Assembly (NCBI GenBank): GCA_001780285.1
Contig: MFGN01000011.1
Location: 1-56,014, forward strand
DNA length: 56,014 bases
Direction: 5' to 3'
Origin: Candidatus Falkowbacteria bacterium RIFOXYD12_FULL_34_57
GTDB taxonomy: Bacteria; Patescibacteriota; Patescibacteriia; Patescibacteriales; UBA12075
Below are positions 17,364-26,474 of this stretch, piece by piece; position 1 is the first letter of the stretch, and each line of letters opens with the position of its first letter. The notes below the pieces were generated by a model. It saw nothing but the letters and a program-made list of their open reading frames with translations. It had not been told where the DNA came from and searched no databases. The position numbers were made by a program, and so were the translations under genes.

Positions 17364-18914
17364 ATGAAGTCTGAATACACAATTATTTTTATCAGTCCCG
17401 AAATGATTATTCCCGAACTGGAAGAAACAGCTCTTGGGGCTAATTTTAGAGGCGGCCTCGGAATTTTAGCCGGAGATATCTGCGAAGGCCTGGCTAAACA
17501 AAAAATCAAAGCTATTGCTATTACTCCGCTTTATTCCCGCCATTGGATGACTAAAGAAAATATTGACTATGGCAAAACGCCCGCCAAAGAAGTTTTCAAA
17601 GCCAAACCACTGGCGCATTTCGGAGAAGCAAGCATTTTAAAAACCGACAGAGCCGGTATTGACCATTATGGCATTCTGCAAAAAGAAATATTTGATGAGC
17701 TTTATACTGCCGATCGCGGCAACAGATTGAGCCAGGAAGTCCTCCTGGGGCATGTCTCTGTCGCCGTTATCAAACAACTGAAAATTAAACCGGATATTAT
17801 TTGGATACAGGAAGGCCATAGTTCTATCATTGTCCCGGTAGCCAAAGAAGATGCTTACTTCAAAAACACCAAATACCTTTTCACTACGCACACTCCCGTA
17901 CCGGAAGGAATGGAAAAATTTTTCGGAGATCGTTTTCATGAACTGAAAATCCATGAAAAATACCATTATGTTTTTGTAAAAGACGGCGTCATCGACATGA
18001 CCAGAGCATCTATGATCTTAGCCGACAAAGTGAACGCGGTCAGCGAAGAACATTTCGAACAGACCAAAAAAATGTTTCCTGAATTTATAAACAAAATAAC
18101 CTGGGTTACGAACGGCTCAAGCCGCGATCTTTGGCTTTCTCCCTGCATCAAAAAATATAAAGATATTAACTTTGTGCAGTTGGAAAAAATACATCTGAAA
18201 AACAAAAACGAACTTTGTGAATTTTTGCAAAAAAAATCAGGAATACTACTGGATATCCAAAAACCCATTTTGAGCTGGGTTAGAAGAATCGCCTGGTACA
18301 AGCAGCAAAACCCGATGCTCGCCCCGATCATAGACGCAATCTGCGCCGAAAGGAATGAAATAGTCAGCACACCGCTGGGAAGATTGAACGGCCTGGGATT
18401 TCAGGTTTTCGGAGCCGGACAGGCGCATGAAAGCGATTCTACCTGCCTCGGATGGATGGCTGATTTCCACAACTGGATGACCGACAAACAAAAAGGCAAA
18501 TCTATTTTCCTGCCGCAATACGGCATGGAGCTTCTGCAGCGGGCCGCCTGGGGTTCCGATGTCTGGTTCAGCTGTCCGCTTCCCGGAATGGAAGCCTGTG
18601 GCACCAGCGAAATGAGAGCCACGGAAAACGGAGTTCCTGTTTTGACCACCTATGGCGGCGGAGCACGGGAATATATAGAAGAATATAATATGGTTACCGG
18701 GGAAGGCAACGGATTTTTCATAGAACCATACCAGCCGATATCTGCATATTATAAATTGAAATTTATTTCCGACCTGTATTACGACTATATCCTGAACGGA
18801 AACAACCGCTGGCTGATGTTAAAGCATCATACTTTCAAAACCGGAAAAAAGCTGGACGTGCTTCCGATGATAGAAAAATACGAAAAAATATTTGAAGAAC
18901 TTTTGTTAAAATAA
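17364..18914 (+). CDS. Alpha-glucan phosphorylase-like GT-B glycosyltransferase
   Basis: Start set at the ATG 17364 (MKSEYTII) with AAAAGGAG upstream; the track start at 17268 translates leader. The 516-residue protein resembles short bacterial glucan phosphorylases (GT35): GGLGILAGDICEGL, FTTHTPVPEGMEKF, WVTNGSSRDLWL, ARRAIAWYKQ-like region and GMEACGTSEMRATENG. In phosphorylases the last motif carries the lysine that holds pyridoxal phosphate (GTGNMK); here that residue is Arg. The enzyme may therefore be a PLP-independent transferase or glycogen-synthase-like enzyme acting on storage glucan. It is slightly more GC-rich than its neighbours, has its own SD and terminator, and no other glycogen genes are near. 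Confidence 0.65.
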   Translation: MKSEYTIIFISPEMIIPELEETALGANFRGGLGILAGDICEGLAKQKIKAIAITPLYSRHWMTKENIDYGKTPAKEVFKAKPLAHFGEASILKTDRAGIDHYGILQKEIFDELYTADRGNRLSQEVLLGHVSVAVIKQLKIKPDIIWIQEGHSSIIVPVAKEDAYFKNTKYLFTTHTPVPEGMEKFFGDRFHELKIHEKYHYVFVKDGVIDMTRASMILADKVNAVSEEHFEQTKKMFPEFINKITWVTNGSSRDLWLSPCIKKYKDINFVQLEKIHLKNKNELCEFLQKKSGILLDIQKPILSWVRRIAWYKQQNPMLAPIIDAICAERNEIVSTPLGRLNGLGFQVFGAGQAHESDSTCLGWMADFHNWMTDKQKGKSIFLPQYGMELLQRAAWGSDVWFSCPLPGMEACGTSEMRATENGVPVLTTYGGGAREYIEEYNMVTGEGNGFFIEPYQPISAYYKLKFISDLYYDYILNGNNRWLMLKHHTFKTGKKLDVLPMIEKYEKIFEELLLK

Positions 18915-18925
18915 AAATAAAAAAC

Positions 18926-18951
18926 GGAGTTGAAAAATCAACTCCTTTTTT
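18926..18951 (+). terminator. Intrinsic terminator
   Basis: GGAGTTGA / TCAACTCC with an AAAA loop and TTTTTT tail, 12 bp after the phosphorylase-like gene. Confidence 0.9.
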
Positions 18952-18966
18952 AATTTCTACCACTAT

Positions 18967-19094
18967 GTATCATTCTGAATTTGCCTGCCCGCCGAATCGG
19001 AGGGATTCAGAATCTACATAGCAAGACTGATTAAGCATGTCATGGATTCTGAATAAATTTTTCTGCTTTCGCTACAAAATTTTTCAGAATAACA
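18967..19094. repeat. CATTCTGAA-type inverted repeat, diverged copy
   Basis: Starts TATCATTCTGAA and ends TTTCAGAATAAC, with an inner palindrome CCTGCCCGCCGAATCGGAGG and a further TTTTTC...AAAATTTTT hairpin. Related to the repeats at 31694, 36502, 38538 and 41971. Confidence 0.5.
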
Positions 19095-19132
19095 CAATAA
19101 AACAATGAAACCATGAAACAATGCAAAAATAT

Positions 19133-20062
19133 CTAATATTTTAATATCTTCTTAATATCTCTTATTGTTTCCACCTGAATTAATTCCCGCCTAAGTTCAC
19201 TGGCTCCTTCAAATCCTTTCGCATACCAACATAAGTGCTTACGCATCTCTATAACCCCCTGTTGGCCTTTATGTTTTTCTGCTAATTTTACATGCTCTAA
19301 AACTATTTTAAATTTTTCCTCTTTTGATTTCGGAAAATCTAAATCTTTAATTTCACTAAATATCCAGGGTCGTCCTAGGGCTCCGCGCGCTATGCCGATT
19401 CCATCTACACCTGTTGCCTGTAATAATTTTTCTGCTTCCGCGCGCGAATAAACTCCTCCATTCGCCATTAATACACCGGAAAAAAAATCCCGCGCTTTTT
19501 TTATGGTTTCTGTATCTATAGCGCCGGAAAATCCTTGCGCAAGCGTCCGACCATGAATCATTAACGCTTTAATATCCAAATCTTTGATAAATTCCAAAAA
19601 GTCCAAAATACTTTTATTATCCACTCTGGTTCTCGTCTTGATGGATACCGGTAAGTCAGTATTATTAATTACATTTTCAATAATTGCGCGCGACTTTTTA
19701 AAATCTTTCATCAGCACCGCTCCGGCTCCTTGTTTCTGAACTTTTTTCACCGGACAGCCGAAATTAATATCTATTCCGTTAGGCTTTATTTCTTTGGTAA
19801 TAATTTTGGTTGCTTCTACGAAATGCTTTGGCTCTGCGCCAAATAACTGCACAACATAGGGCCGCTCTTTTTTTTCAAACTGCAAAATCTCCAAAGTCTT
19901 CTCCGGAGCATAAACCAAAGCGGTAGCGCTCGCCATCTCGCTGTATACTACATCCGCGCCAAAACGCACGCACATTTGCCGAAAGCTACTATCCGTAATC
20001 CCAGCCATTGGTGCCATGGCAAAGAATGGCTTTTTTAAATTTTCCCAAAAATTATTTTTCAT
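19133..20062 (-). CDS. dus: tRNA-dihydrouridine synthase
   Basis: Dus reduces uridines to dihydrouridine in the tRNA D-loop with FMN. Motifs are FAMAPMAGITDSSFRQ (FMN binding), INFGCPVKKVQKQGAGAVLM (catalytic Cys in NxGCP), SIKTRTR, MIHGRTLAQGFSG, MANGGVYS and GIGIARGALGRPW. The length of 309 is slightly below the usual 320-330. It is a single-gene unit; the subtype (DusB-like) is likely but not certain. Confidence 0.93.
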   Translation of the reverse strand: MKNNFWENLKKPFFAMAPMAGITDSSFRQMCVRFGADVVYSEMASATALVYAPEKTLEILQFEKKERPYVVQLFGAEPKHFVEATKIITKEIKPNGIDINFGCPVKKVQKQGAGAVLMKDFKKSRAIIENVINNTDLPVSIKTRTRVDNKSILDFLEFIKDLDIKALMIHGRTLAQGFSGAIDTETIKKARDFFSGVLMANGGVYSRAEAEKLLQATGVDGIGIARGALGRPWIFSEIKDLDFPKSKEEKFKIVLEHVKLAEKHKGQQGVIEMRKHLCWYAKGFEGASELRRELIQVETIRDIKKILKY

Positions 20063-20157
20063 AACTAATTTAATAATCTTAACTATAAAATATTAACACT
20101 AAAATGTCAATTGTTTATACTAATATTAAATAAAAAAATAAAATTTTTAAAAAGCAC

Positions 20158-20186
20158 TTGACAGATATCAAAAAATATGATATCTT
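20158..20186 (+). promoter_or_regulatory. Promoter of the structured RNA, with a palindromic operator candidate
   Basis: TTGACA-17 bp-TATCTT reads toward the RNA. The spacer holds the perfect inverted repeat GATATCA...TGATATC, which could bind a regulator. Confidence 0.55.
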
Positions 20187-20244
20187 TATATAAATAAATG
20201 TTTTAAATTAAAAAATATTATATTTTAAATTTAAGATAACAGTT

Positions 20245-20620
20245 TGGAGTTTTGGGAGGCGGCGCCGAGGCCCGTTATGGTCATCTGCCCGGATAAGCGG
20301 AAGTTGTAGAAGTTGTAAAAAACCAAAGCCGTTCCTGTTCCTAGGGAAACACGCGCCGACGGATTGTCCACAAAAAAAAGAAATATTGTTGATACCGACA
20401 ATTCCCCGGCACAATTTTCCCTGGGCCACCCACCAATGGATGAATGTTTGAAAAGGGGTGTTTTATACGGCACCGAGCGACCTGCATTGCCGGCACACGG
20501 TCGCCCATGATTTATCCGCTCTCGGGCCACATTGCCCAGCCCTCCTCCCAAACTCCATTACCCGCCCCCTGGATCCACGCCTGCCAAGATTGGCCGCGAA
20601 AAAGGATCCCGGGGGCTTTT
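20245..20620 (+). ncRNA. Structured RNA of unidentified class
   Basis: About 375 bp of GC-rich sequence with no plausible reading frame sits in an AT-rich spacer. The 5' segment TGGAGTTTTGGGAGG (20245-20259) pairs with CCTCCCAAACTCCA (20544-20557), closing the whole molecule. Internal helices include GGCCCG/CGGGCC (20269/20523), CCTAGGGAAA/TTTCCCTGGG (about 20340/20417), ATTGTC/GACAAT and GCGACC/GGTCGC. A final GC-rich hairpin (GCCCCCTGGATCC / GGATCCCGGGGGC) with a T7 tail ends the locus at about 20622. A sigma70 promoter lies 80 bp upstream. I could not find the conserved sequences of RNase P RNA, tmRNA, SRP RNA or group II introns, so a class is not assigned. The plus strand is chosen from the promoter and terminator. 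Confidence 0.68.
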
Positions 20621-20753
20621 TTTATTTATCGTTATTATGCTAAAATAAAAATAACATCCAGACTTTAAACCTTATAGACTTTTCAGCCATCAATAATTTA
20701 TATAATATTTTGGCTGATCCGCCTTGGGTAAAACAAATCTTCAACTAACCCCT

Positions 20754-22685
20754 ATGTTCAAAATAACCGAGTACATCTTGCGCCAAATATTAATACTTAT
20801 CTCTCTTATTTGCATTTTCGGCACTGCCGTGTATCACCTCTACATGCTTAATGCTATAGGAGTGTTTGTTGGTCTTGTTTTGACTATCTCTATTTTTAGC
20901 ATCTTAAATTTTTGGGAACGCGCCCATATTAAAAAAATACAAAAACACCAAAATCTTAAATTATCCCTCAAAATAAAATCATCTCAAAAAATTAAAATAT
21001 ATAATTTTTTTGCTTCTTTCTTGTATTTAGCTCTATTTTCTGTATGTTTATCCATTCTTTTTTCCTCTCAAACAGATAAAGCTATAATCTCTCCGTGGCA
21101 GGAAATTCCTTTTTTCTTCTTCGCTCTCTACGCCCTACTTACTATTATTTTAATTATTTCCATATTCCAAAAACATAGAATATTCCTACTATTTTTATCA
21201 CTTCATTACTTTCTTTCATTTTCCATAGCTTTAATCATTTACAAAATTGGATTTGGTTTTGATCAGTTCATTCATACCGCCACCATGGAGGTGATTAATA
21301 AAGCAGGGGAAATACATCCAAAACCATTTTATTATATAGGGCAATATGCACTGATTATCACTATTCATAAACTAACCCTTATTCCAATCACTTTTTTAAA
21401 CAAGATACTAATCCCGCTTTTTGCCTCTATATTTATTCCAATTTTTACTTATAAAACTTTAAAAAAAATATTCAACGAAAAAATAAAAAACCGCTTCGTA
21501 TTATTGTCGTTACTGTTAATCCCCTGTTCCTTTGCCATTGTCTCCACTCCCCAAAACTTGGCTTATTTATTTTTGATTTTAATTATTCTTTTCGGTCTTA
21601 CCTGCGCCTCCCCTTATGAATTAACTATTGTTTATATACTAACCTTGGCCATCATCACCATTCACCCTATAGCCGGTATTCCGGCATTCTTCTTTGTTCT
21701 CCTTTTAACTATTTATCATTCCAACTTAAAACAATTAAAAAATAATCTGTACAGAATAATATTAATACTTAACACCGTCTCCCTGCCCATTGCTTTCCGG
21801 TTTATAAATAATAATTCACCAGTAGAAGAAACTATTTCCAAAAAAATATCTCTTCTAAATTATCTGCCGCAAATACCGGAAAAAGAAAATGTGATATTAA
21901 ATTTTATTTATCTTTATGGATTTAATCTCAAATTTGTTTTTATACTAATCGCTCTAATGGGCATAGCTATCACAATTAAATATAAAAAAGAGTGCCGTAT
22001 ATTTTTTATTTATTTGTTTTTCTCCATTTCTCTTTTTCTCTCATTTATTTTAACCAACCACCTGTCTTTTAACTTTTTAATTGACTATGAACAATCCAAT
22101 TATACAAACAGGGTATTATTAATCTCGGCTCTTTTCCTGTTCCCGTTTATTGTTACTGCTTTTTTTAATTTGTTTGAAAAAATACTAAAACAAAATATTT
22201 TTATTCGCGCCTCACTCTTTTTATTTTTTGTTGTCATGTTTCCGGTTTCATTATACTTAACTTATCCGCGCCTGGATAATTATTTCAATTCTCACAGCTA
22301 CTCCATTGGCGCAAGCGATGTTGATGTGGTTAGATGGATAGATGAAAATGCTGAGGGCGACTATATAGTTTTAGCCAATCAACAAGTATCAGCGGCAGCT
22401 CTGCGCGAGTTTGGATTCAAAAAATATTACAAAGGAGATATATTTTACTATCCTATTCCCACCGGAGCTCCGCTTTATAAATATTTCCTAAAAATGGTTT
22501 ATGAAAAACCAGCCCGCGCCACAATAGAAGCGGCTATGGATTTAACAGAAACCCGCGAAGCTTATTTTGTTTTAAATAAATACTGGTGGGCATTCCCTAA
22601 AATTTTAGAAGAAGCAAAGATAGAAGCTGACTTTACTCAAGAATTTGATAATGGGAATGTTTATGTATTTAAATATAATAAATAG
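20754..22685 (+). CDS. Polytopic membrane protein, ArnT/PMT-like
   Basis: Start at the ATG 20754 (MFKITEYIL); the track's TTG start at 20724 lies in a repeat-like GATCCGCCTTGGG. The 643-residue protein has about 12-14 hydrophobic helices through residue 510, then a soluble C-terminal domain of about 130 residues (DVDVVRWIDENAEGDYIVLA onward). This layout is shared by lipid-linked-sugar glycosyltransferases of the GT-C fold, and a conserved early FDQFIHTATMEV loop carries acidic residues. The substrate and activity cannot be read from sequence. No SD is visible. Confidence 0.55.
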   Translation: MFKITEYILRQILILISLICIFGTAVYHLYMLNAIGVFVGLVLTISIFSILNFWERAHIKKIQKHQNLKLSLKIKSSQKIKIYNFFASFLYLALFSVCLSILFSSQTDKAIISPWQEIPFFFFALYALLTIILIISIFQKHRIFLLFLSLHYFLSFSIALIIYKIGFGFDQFIHTATMEVINKAGEIHPKPFYYIGQYALIITIHKLTLIPITFLNKILIPLFASIFIPIFTYKTLKKIFNEKIKNRFVLLSLLLIPCSFAIVSTPQNLAYLFLILIILFGLTCASPYELTIVYILTLAIITIHPIAGIPAFFFVLLLTIYHSNLKQLKNNLYRIILILNTVSLPIAFRFINNNSPVEETISKKISLLNYLPQIPEKENVILNFIYLYGFNLKFVFILIALMGIAITIKYKKECRIFFIYLFFSISLFLSFILTNHLSFNFLIDYEQSNYTNRVLLISALFLFPFIVTAFFNLFEKILKQNIFIRASLFLFFVVMFPVSLYLTYPRLDNYFNSHSYSIGASDVDVVRWIDENAEGDYIVLANQQVSAAALREFGFKKYYKGDIFYYPIPTGAPLYKYFLKMVYEKPARATIEAAMDLTETREAYFVLNKYWWAFPKILEEAKIEADFTQEFDNGNVYVFKYNK

Positions 22686-22848
22686 TTAATCGCACTATTA
22701 AGTTAACAAGAATATAAAAAGGCCATTAGGGGTCTTTTTATATTTAGAAAACTTGAAAAAAATCCTAGACAAAATCTCTTTTTTAATGTAAATTTATACC
22801 ACTTAAAATATTAATGTGGTACTTTAACAACAAAAAAGGGAGAGAGAA

Positions 22849-23322
22849 ATGCCTTACATCAAACAGGAAAACAGAGCACCATATGACAAGCTTGTAGAAT
22901 TAATAATCAAAAACAACATCAATCCTTTCGGAATTGACAATATTTTGGTAGAATTCTGTAAAAAGCACATAAAACCCGGCTATAATAATTACAAAAACTT
23001 TCGCGGCGAACTCCGAGAATGCCACGATGAAATTGAGAGAAGACTGTATAAACTCGACGAAACAAACTTGGGGTGTCTCGATTGGCCCACAATGTCTGAA
23101 AAAAACAAAAAAAATATCATCGCAGCCATGGCTAAAATAATCAAAGTAGACGGTGATCTGAACTATACTCTTTTTAAACTAGCAAAAATTCTCAAGCAAA
23201 AAGGTTATTCAGCAATAATATCTTTTAATGTTATGCTTTATACGGCCGAAAAAAGAATATTATCTGAATTAATTGTGCCGTACGAAGATGAAAAAATCAA
23301 AGAGAATGGAGATGTATCATGA
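22849..23322 (+). CDS. Protein of unknown function, first gene of a four-gene operon
   Basis: A 157-residue soluble, charged protein with an SD GGGAGAG 7 bp before the ATG. No family recognised. Its TGA stop overlaps the ATG of the next gene by 4 bp (ATGA), showing translational coupling with the P-loop protein. The operon runs to a terminator at 25060. Confidence 0.6.
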   Translation: MPYIKQENRAPYDKLVELIIKNNINPFGIDNILVEFCKKHIKPGYNNYKNFRGELRECHDEIERRLYKLDETNLGCLDWPTMSEKNKKNIIAAMAKIIKVDGDLNYTLFKLAKILKQKGYSAIISFNVMLYTAEKRILSELIVPYEDEKIKENGDVS

Positions 23323-24380
23323 ATAAACGAGGAAAACTCATCTGGGCTACCGGCATTTCCGGATGCGGCCGGAAAGAGTATCTGGACAAGCTGAAAAAAT
23401 TATGTGGAAAACAAAATAAAAAAATTAAAATTTATAATGTCGGCGATATCATGTTTGAAATTGCCAAAAACAATAGCATACACATAACTCACGAAAAAGT
23501 ACTAGACACCCCCCAACCAACACTTAATGCTCTGCGAGCAGCTGTTTTTGAAAGAATTTTGGGTCAAATTAATCAAGACCTTGAAAAAAATGATATAGTC
23601 ATTATCAATGTGCATACTGTCTTTTTTTGGAAAGATTATTGGCTTTCAGCATACAATGTTCAATACATCAGAAAATTCAATCCTGATATGTTTATTAATT
23701 TTATTGATTCTGCGGATAAAATACTGGAAAGACTCCAAAGAAAGGGGCAATGGAAAAACCAGGGCCTTACTGAACAAATTGTCTGGCTTTGGCAAAATAT
23801 GGAATACAACAACACAGAAAACTATAAATATATATTTGATGAAATTAAATCATTCCACACCATCCCCAAAGACCAGCCGGAAGAAACTCTTTATTATTTA
23901 ATATTTGAACCATGGCGTCCTATTGTTTATGCGCAAATGCCTATTTCTCATTTGGATGAACAAGAGCTGGAAAAAGTGCATGAATTTATCAGGTGGCTGT
24001 GGAAATATTTTATCATTATTGATCCGTTGACAATTGATATTAAATATTCCAAAGCGGAAAACGAAGCGGATATGCGCGCCAGAAATAATCAAACTGTTAT
24101 TCGAGATCGCTACTGGCATATCGGGCAATGCGAACTTTGCATAGCTTACTTCGTAAAAATAGTATTTACTGCCGGGGTGGTAGATGAAACCAGGGAAGCA
24201 ATAGATACTAATAAAGACATCTATTGGATATTTCCCAAGGATCCCGGTCCATTTGAAAAATATTTGGTTGATCCTAAAAAAATATACCGCGACCTTGACG
24301 CTTTCAAAAAACATGTCGAAGATGTAATGGTCCCGGAAATTGAAAAGAGAAAAGAGAAATATTTAAATAAGGAGAAATAA
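23319..24380 (+). CDS. P-loop NTPase, adenylate-kinase-like
   Basis: A 353-residue protein with an N-terminal P-loop-like segment LIWATGISGCGRKEYLDKL; the expected lysine of GxxGxGK is Arg, followed by Lys-Glu instead of Ser/Thr, so nucleotide binding may be altered. IINVHTVFFWKDY is a plausible Walker B-like strand and MFINFIDSADKIL resembles nucleotide kinase folds. The C-terminal about 150 residues (YSKAENEADMRARNNQTVIRDRYW...) form a second domain I do not recognise. It overlaps the upstream gene by 4 bp and abuts the next. It may be a regulatory or nucleotide-sensing kinase relative. Confidence 0.5.
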   Translation: MNKRGKLIWATGISGCGRKEYLDKLKKLCGKQNKKIKIYNVGDIMFEIAKNNSIHITHEKVLDTPQPTLNALRAAVFERILGQINQDLEKNDIVIINVHTVFFWKDYWLSAYNVQYIRKFNPDMFINFIDSADKILERLQRKGQWKNQGLTEQIVWLWQNMEYNNTENYKYIFDEIKSFHTIPKDQPEETLYYLIFEPWRPIVYAQMPISHLDEQELEKVHEFIRWLWKYFIIIDPLTIDIKYSKAENEADMRARNNQTVIRDRYWHIGQCELCIAYFVKIVFTAGVVDETREAIDTNKDIYWIFPKDPGPFEKYLVDPKKIYRDLDAFKKHVEDVMVPEIEKRKEKYLNKEK

Positions 24381-24602
24381 ATGTCCAAAGAATTAATTGA
24401 CATCAAAGCATATATAGCTACGGCTACTCGTACAAAAAAAAGAAGCGATATGATGGCTAATGCTATCCTTAAAGTAATTCAGGAAAAACCAATCAATACG
24501 GTAAACCATAAAGCTTTTCACCTTGCCATGGAAAAAATAAAAGAAAGAAGCAATATGATGGCTAATGCTTTTATTAAAATAGCGGAAAAAGAGGAAAAAT
24601 GA
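24381..24602 (+). CDS. Small protein with an internal repeat
   Basis: A 73-residue protein starting right after the previous stop, with an AAGGAG SD inside the preceding gene's 3' end. It contains two copies of one helix: KKRSDMMANAILKVIQEKP and KERSNMMANAFIKIAEKEE. The pair looks like an internal duplication forming a helical hairpin. No family recognised. Confidence 0.6.
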   Translation: MSKELIDIKAYIATATRTKKRSDMMANAILKVIQEKPINTVNHKAFHLAMEKIKERSNMMANAFIKIAEKEEK

Positions 24603-25018
24603 ACAAACACAAAGGATTAAGAGGATTGCTTGGTGAAGGGGCTTATAATGCCGCCAAAGAACAAACTGCAAAAAAACTAACAAACCTAAAAGAAGTCTTA
24701 TTTGAAGCAGAAGAAGAAAAATCGATCGTGCCCTGGAATGCAGACCAAGACTTTTTTCATAATGATGTTGTGTGGTTCATGCGCCTTGATAATCGATTCA
24801 TGGTTGAAGTCAGGCTTTTAAACGATCAGCTAATACCCTTATCGACAAAAATATATATATTTGATCACAATAACAATGATGAGCTGATTCACAGCGTGCC
24901 GGTCGGCTTTATGCTTCTTTCCCACAATAAACCAACTATAGACGATATAAAATTCTGGCAAGATCAAGCCGCTAATTATATTGATAGAAATATATTAAAA
25001 AGATTTGATACTTATTAA
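24599..25018 (+). CDS. Protein of unknown function, last gene of the operon
   Basis: A 139-residue soluble protein that overlaps the previous gene by ATGA. The N-terminus is basic-helical (LLGEGAYNAAKEQTAKKL); the rest is a mixed fold with WFMRLDNRFMVEVRLLN. No family recognised. A strong terminator follows. Confidence 0.6.
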   Translation: MNKHKGLRGLLGEGAYNAAKEQTAKKLTNLKEVLFEAEEEKSIVPWNADQDFFHNDVVWFMRLDNRFMVEVRLLNDQLIPLSTKIYIFDHNNNDELIHSVPVGFMLLSHNKPTIDDIKFWQDQAANYIDRNILKRFDTY

Positions 25019-25032
25019 TCTAAAAACTCAAA

Positions 25033-25060
25033 AACCGCCTTGAAAAAGGCGGTTCTTTTT
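25033..25060 (+). terminator. Intrinsic terminator of the four-gene operon
   Basis: AACCGCCTT / AAGGCGGTT stem with a 4-nt loop and TTTTT tail. It is also convergent with the nifS transcript. Confidence 0.9.
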
Positions 25061-25100
25061 ATAAAGATGATTAATCATGCTACTTGTTACGTGTTATCTG

Positions 25101-26336
25101 TTACTTATCATATACCGGATTCATCTTCCTAAGCCTTTTGATAATTGGAGCTAATTTTTTCACAACCGTCCTGATATCTGTTTCCGTATTATGCTTTCCC
25201 AGTGTAAAACGAATAGAGGTGTGTGCTATTTCTGTCCTGATTCCCATGGCAATCAAAACATGTGAAGCTTTGAGGCTTCCGGATGAGCAGGCCGAACCGG
25301 TAGATACCGCTATTCCCTCTAAATCCAAAGCTAGCAGCACCGACTCTCCTTCTGCGCCAGGAAAAGAATAATGAGCATGTGCGGGCGTGCTATTTTTCCT
25401 ATCGGTATTCAAAATCGCATCTGGAATATTTTTTTCAATTTCCGATACCAGCAAGTCCCTCATTTTGGCTACTTTTTTATTATCTTTTTCCTGATTTTTC
25501 TTGTCTAATTGAACAATGGCCGCGCCAAGACCCACAATACCAGAGCTATTGTATGTCCCGCTGCGCAAATTTCCTTCCTGATGCCCCCCTCTTTGCAGCG
25601 ACTTAATTGGCACCCCCTTTTTAACATAAAAAGCGCCTACACCCTTTGGTCCATAGATTTTATGCGCTGACATAGATAACATGTCCACATAATTCCAATT
25701 AACATCACATTGTACAAAATTAATAGCCTGAGTAGCATCACTGTGAAAATAAATAGGCGTGGGTTTTTCCCCTCTTTCTTTTGGGCGAGTATTATTCCAA
25801 TTTTTTAATTTTCTCTCATTGTGCTTTTTGATAATTTTTCCAATCTCACGAATCGGCATTATGGCCCCCACCTCGCTATTAGCCCACATAATAGATACTA
25901 AAACCGTATTATCCTTGATTGCTTTCCTAACTTCTTCTGCGTCAACCGCGCCATTAGCCTTAACCGGCAAATATGTGACCTCAATTCCCGTCTTTACCAT
26001 CTCCATACAAGGCTCTAAAACAGCATCATGTTCCACAATAGAGGTAATAATATGCATTTTTTCCACACCTCTTTCCCGGAGAGCGCCAATCAAACCCTTA
26101 ATTGCCAAATTATCGGATTCAGTAGCTCCACTAGTAAATATAACCTCGCTAGGCCCGCAATGCAAATAATTAGCCACCTGTTCCCGTGCTTTATCTGTGC
26201 CAGTCAAAGCATCTGCTCCAAAAGAATGAATAGAAGATGCATTACCGAAGCAATCGCTAAAGTAAGGCAACATCGCCTTAAAAACATTCTTGTCTACCGG
26301 AGTAGTGGCGCTATGGTCTAAATATATTTTTTTCAT
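25101..26336 (-). CDS. nifS: Cysteine desulfurase
   Basis: A PLP-dependent enzyme that takes sulfur from cysteine for Fe-S cluster assembly. Start at ATG 26336 (MKKIYLDHSATTPVD), the classic N-terminus. Motifs: FTSGATESDNLAIKG, HSDATQA, SMSAHKIYGPKGVGA (PLP lysine) and STGSACSSGS (sulfur-carrying Cys loop). About 15-20 extra residues (ERKLKNWNNTRPKERG) precede the HSDATQA motif relative to E. coli IscS. It is downstream of iscU and nfu on the same strand, so the three form a minimal Fe-S module. Confidence 0.93.
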   Translation of the reverse strand: MKKIYLDHSATTPVDKNVFKAMLPYFSDCFGNASSIHSFGADALTGTDKAREQVANYLHCGPSEVIFTSGATESDNLAIKGLIGALRERGVEKMHIITSIVEHDAVLEPCMEMVKTGIEVTYLPVKANGAVDAEEVRKAIKDNTVLVSIMWANSEVGAIMPIREIGKIIKKHNERKLKNWNNTRPKERGEKPTPIYFHSDATQAINFVQCDVNWNYVDMLSMSAHKIYGPKGVGAFYVKKGVPIKSLQRGGHQEGNLRSGTYNSSGIVGLGAAIVQLDKKNQEKDNKKVAKMRDLLVSEIEKNIPDAILNTDRKNSTPAHAHYSFPGAEGESVLLALDLEGIAVSTGSACSSGSLKASHVLIAMGIRTEIAHTSIRFTLGKHNTETDIRTVVKKLAPIIKRLRKMNPVYDK

Positions 26337-26346
26337 AAAAAACTCT

Positions 26347-26427
26347 TTCATTACGAGCAAAGCGTGGCAATCTCGTTATAAGCTTAATTCATGAGATTGT
26401 TTCGTCGTTTCACTCTTCGCAATGACA
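26347..26427. repeat. CATTACGAGC-type inverted repeat
   Basis: TTCATTACGAGC...GGCAATCTCG and GAGATTGTTTCGTCG...TCGCAATGACA form an imperfect inverted repeat, a type of dispersed intergenic palindrome seen in many bacteria. It separates nifS from nfu. Confidence 0.6.
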
Positions 26428-26474
26428 AATATATTAAATTGTTAAAATGTTAAAATGTTTGTGTGTTAAAATGA

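Noticed and set aside
20245-20560. RNase P RNA or tmRNA
   Set aside because: A GCTTA-containing segment on the minus strand recalls the RNase P 3' region, but GAGGAAAGTCC and the matching P4 strands are absent. No tRNA-like end or tag frame supports tmRNA.
20208-20668. ORFs on both strands across the GC-rich 20.2-20.6 kb locus
   Set aside because: They overlap each other in several frames, have no SD and cross the helices of the structured RNA; composition reflects RNA structure, not coding.
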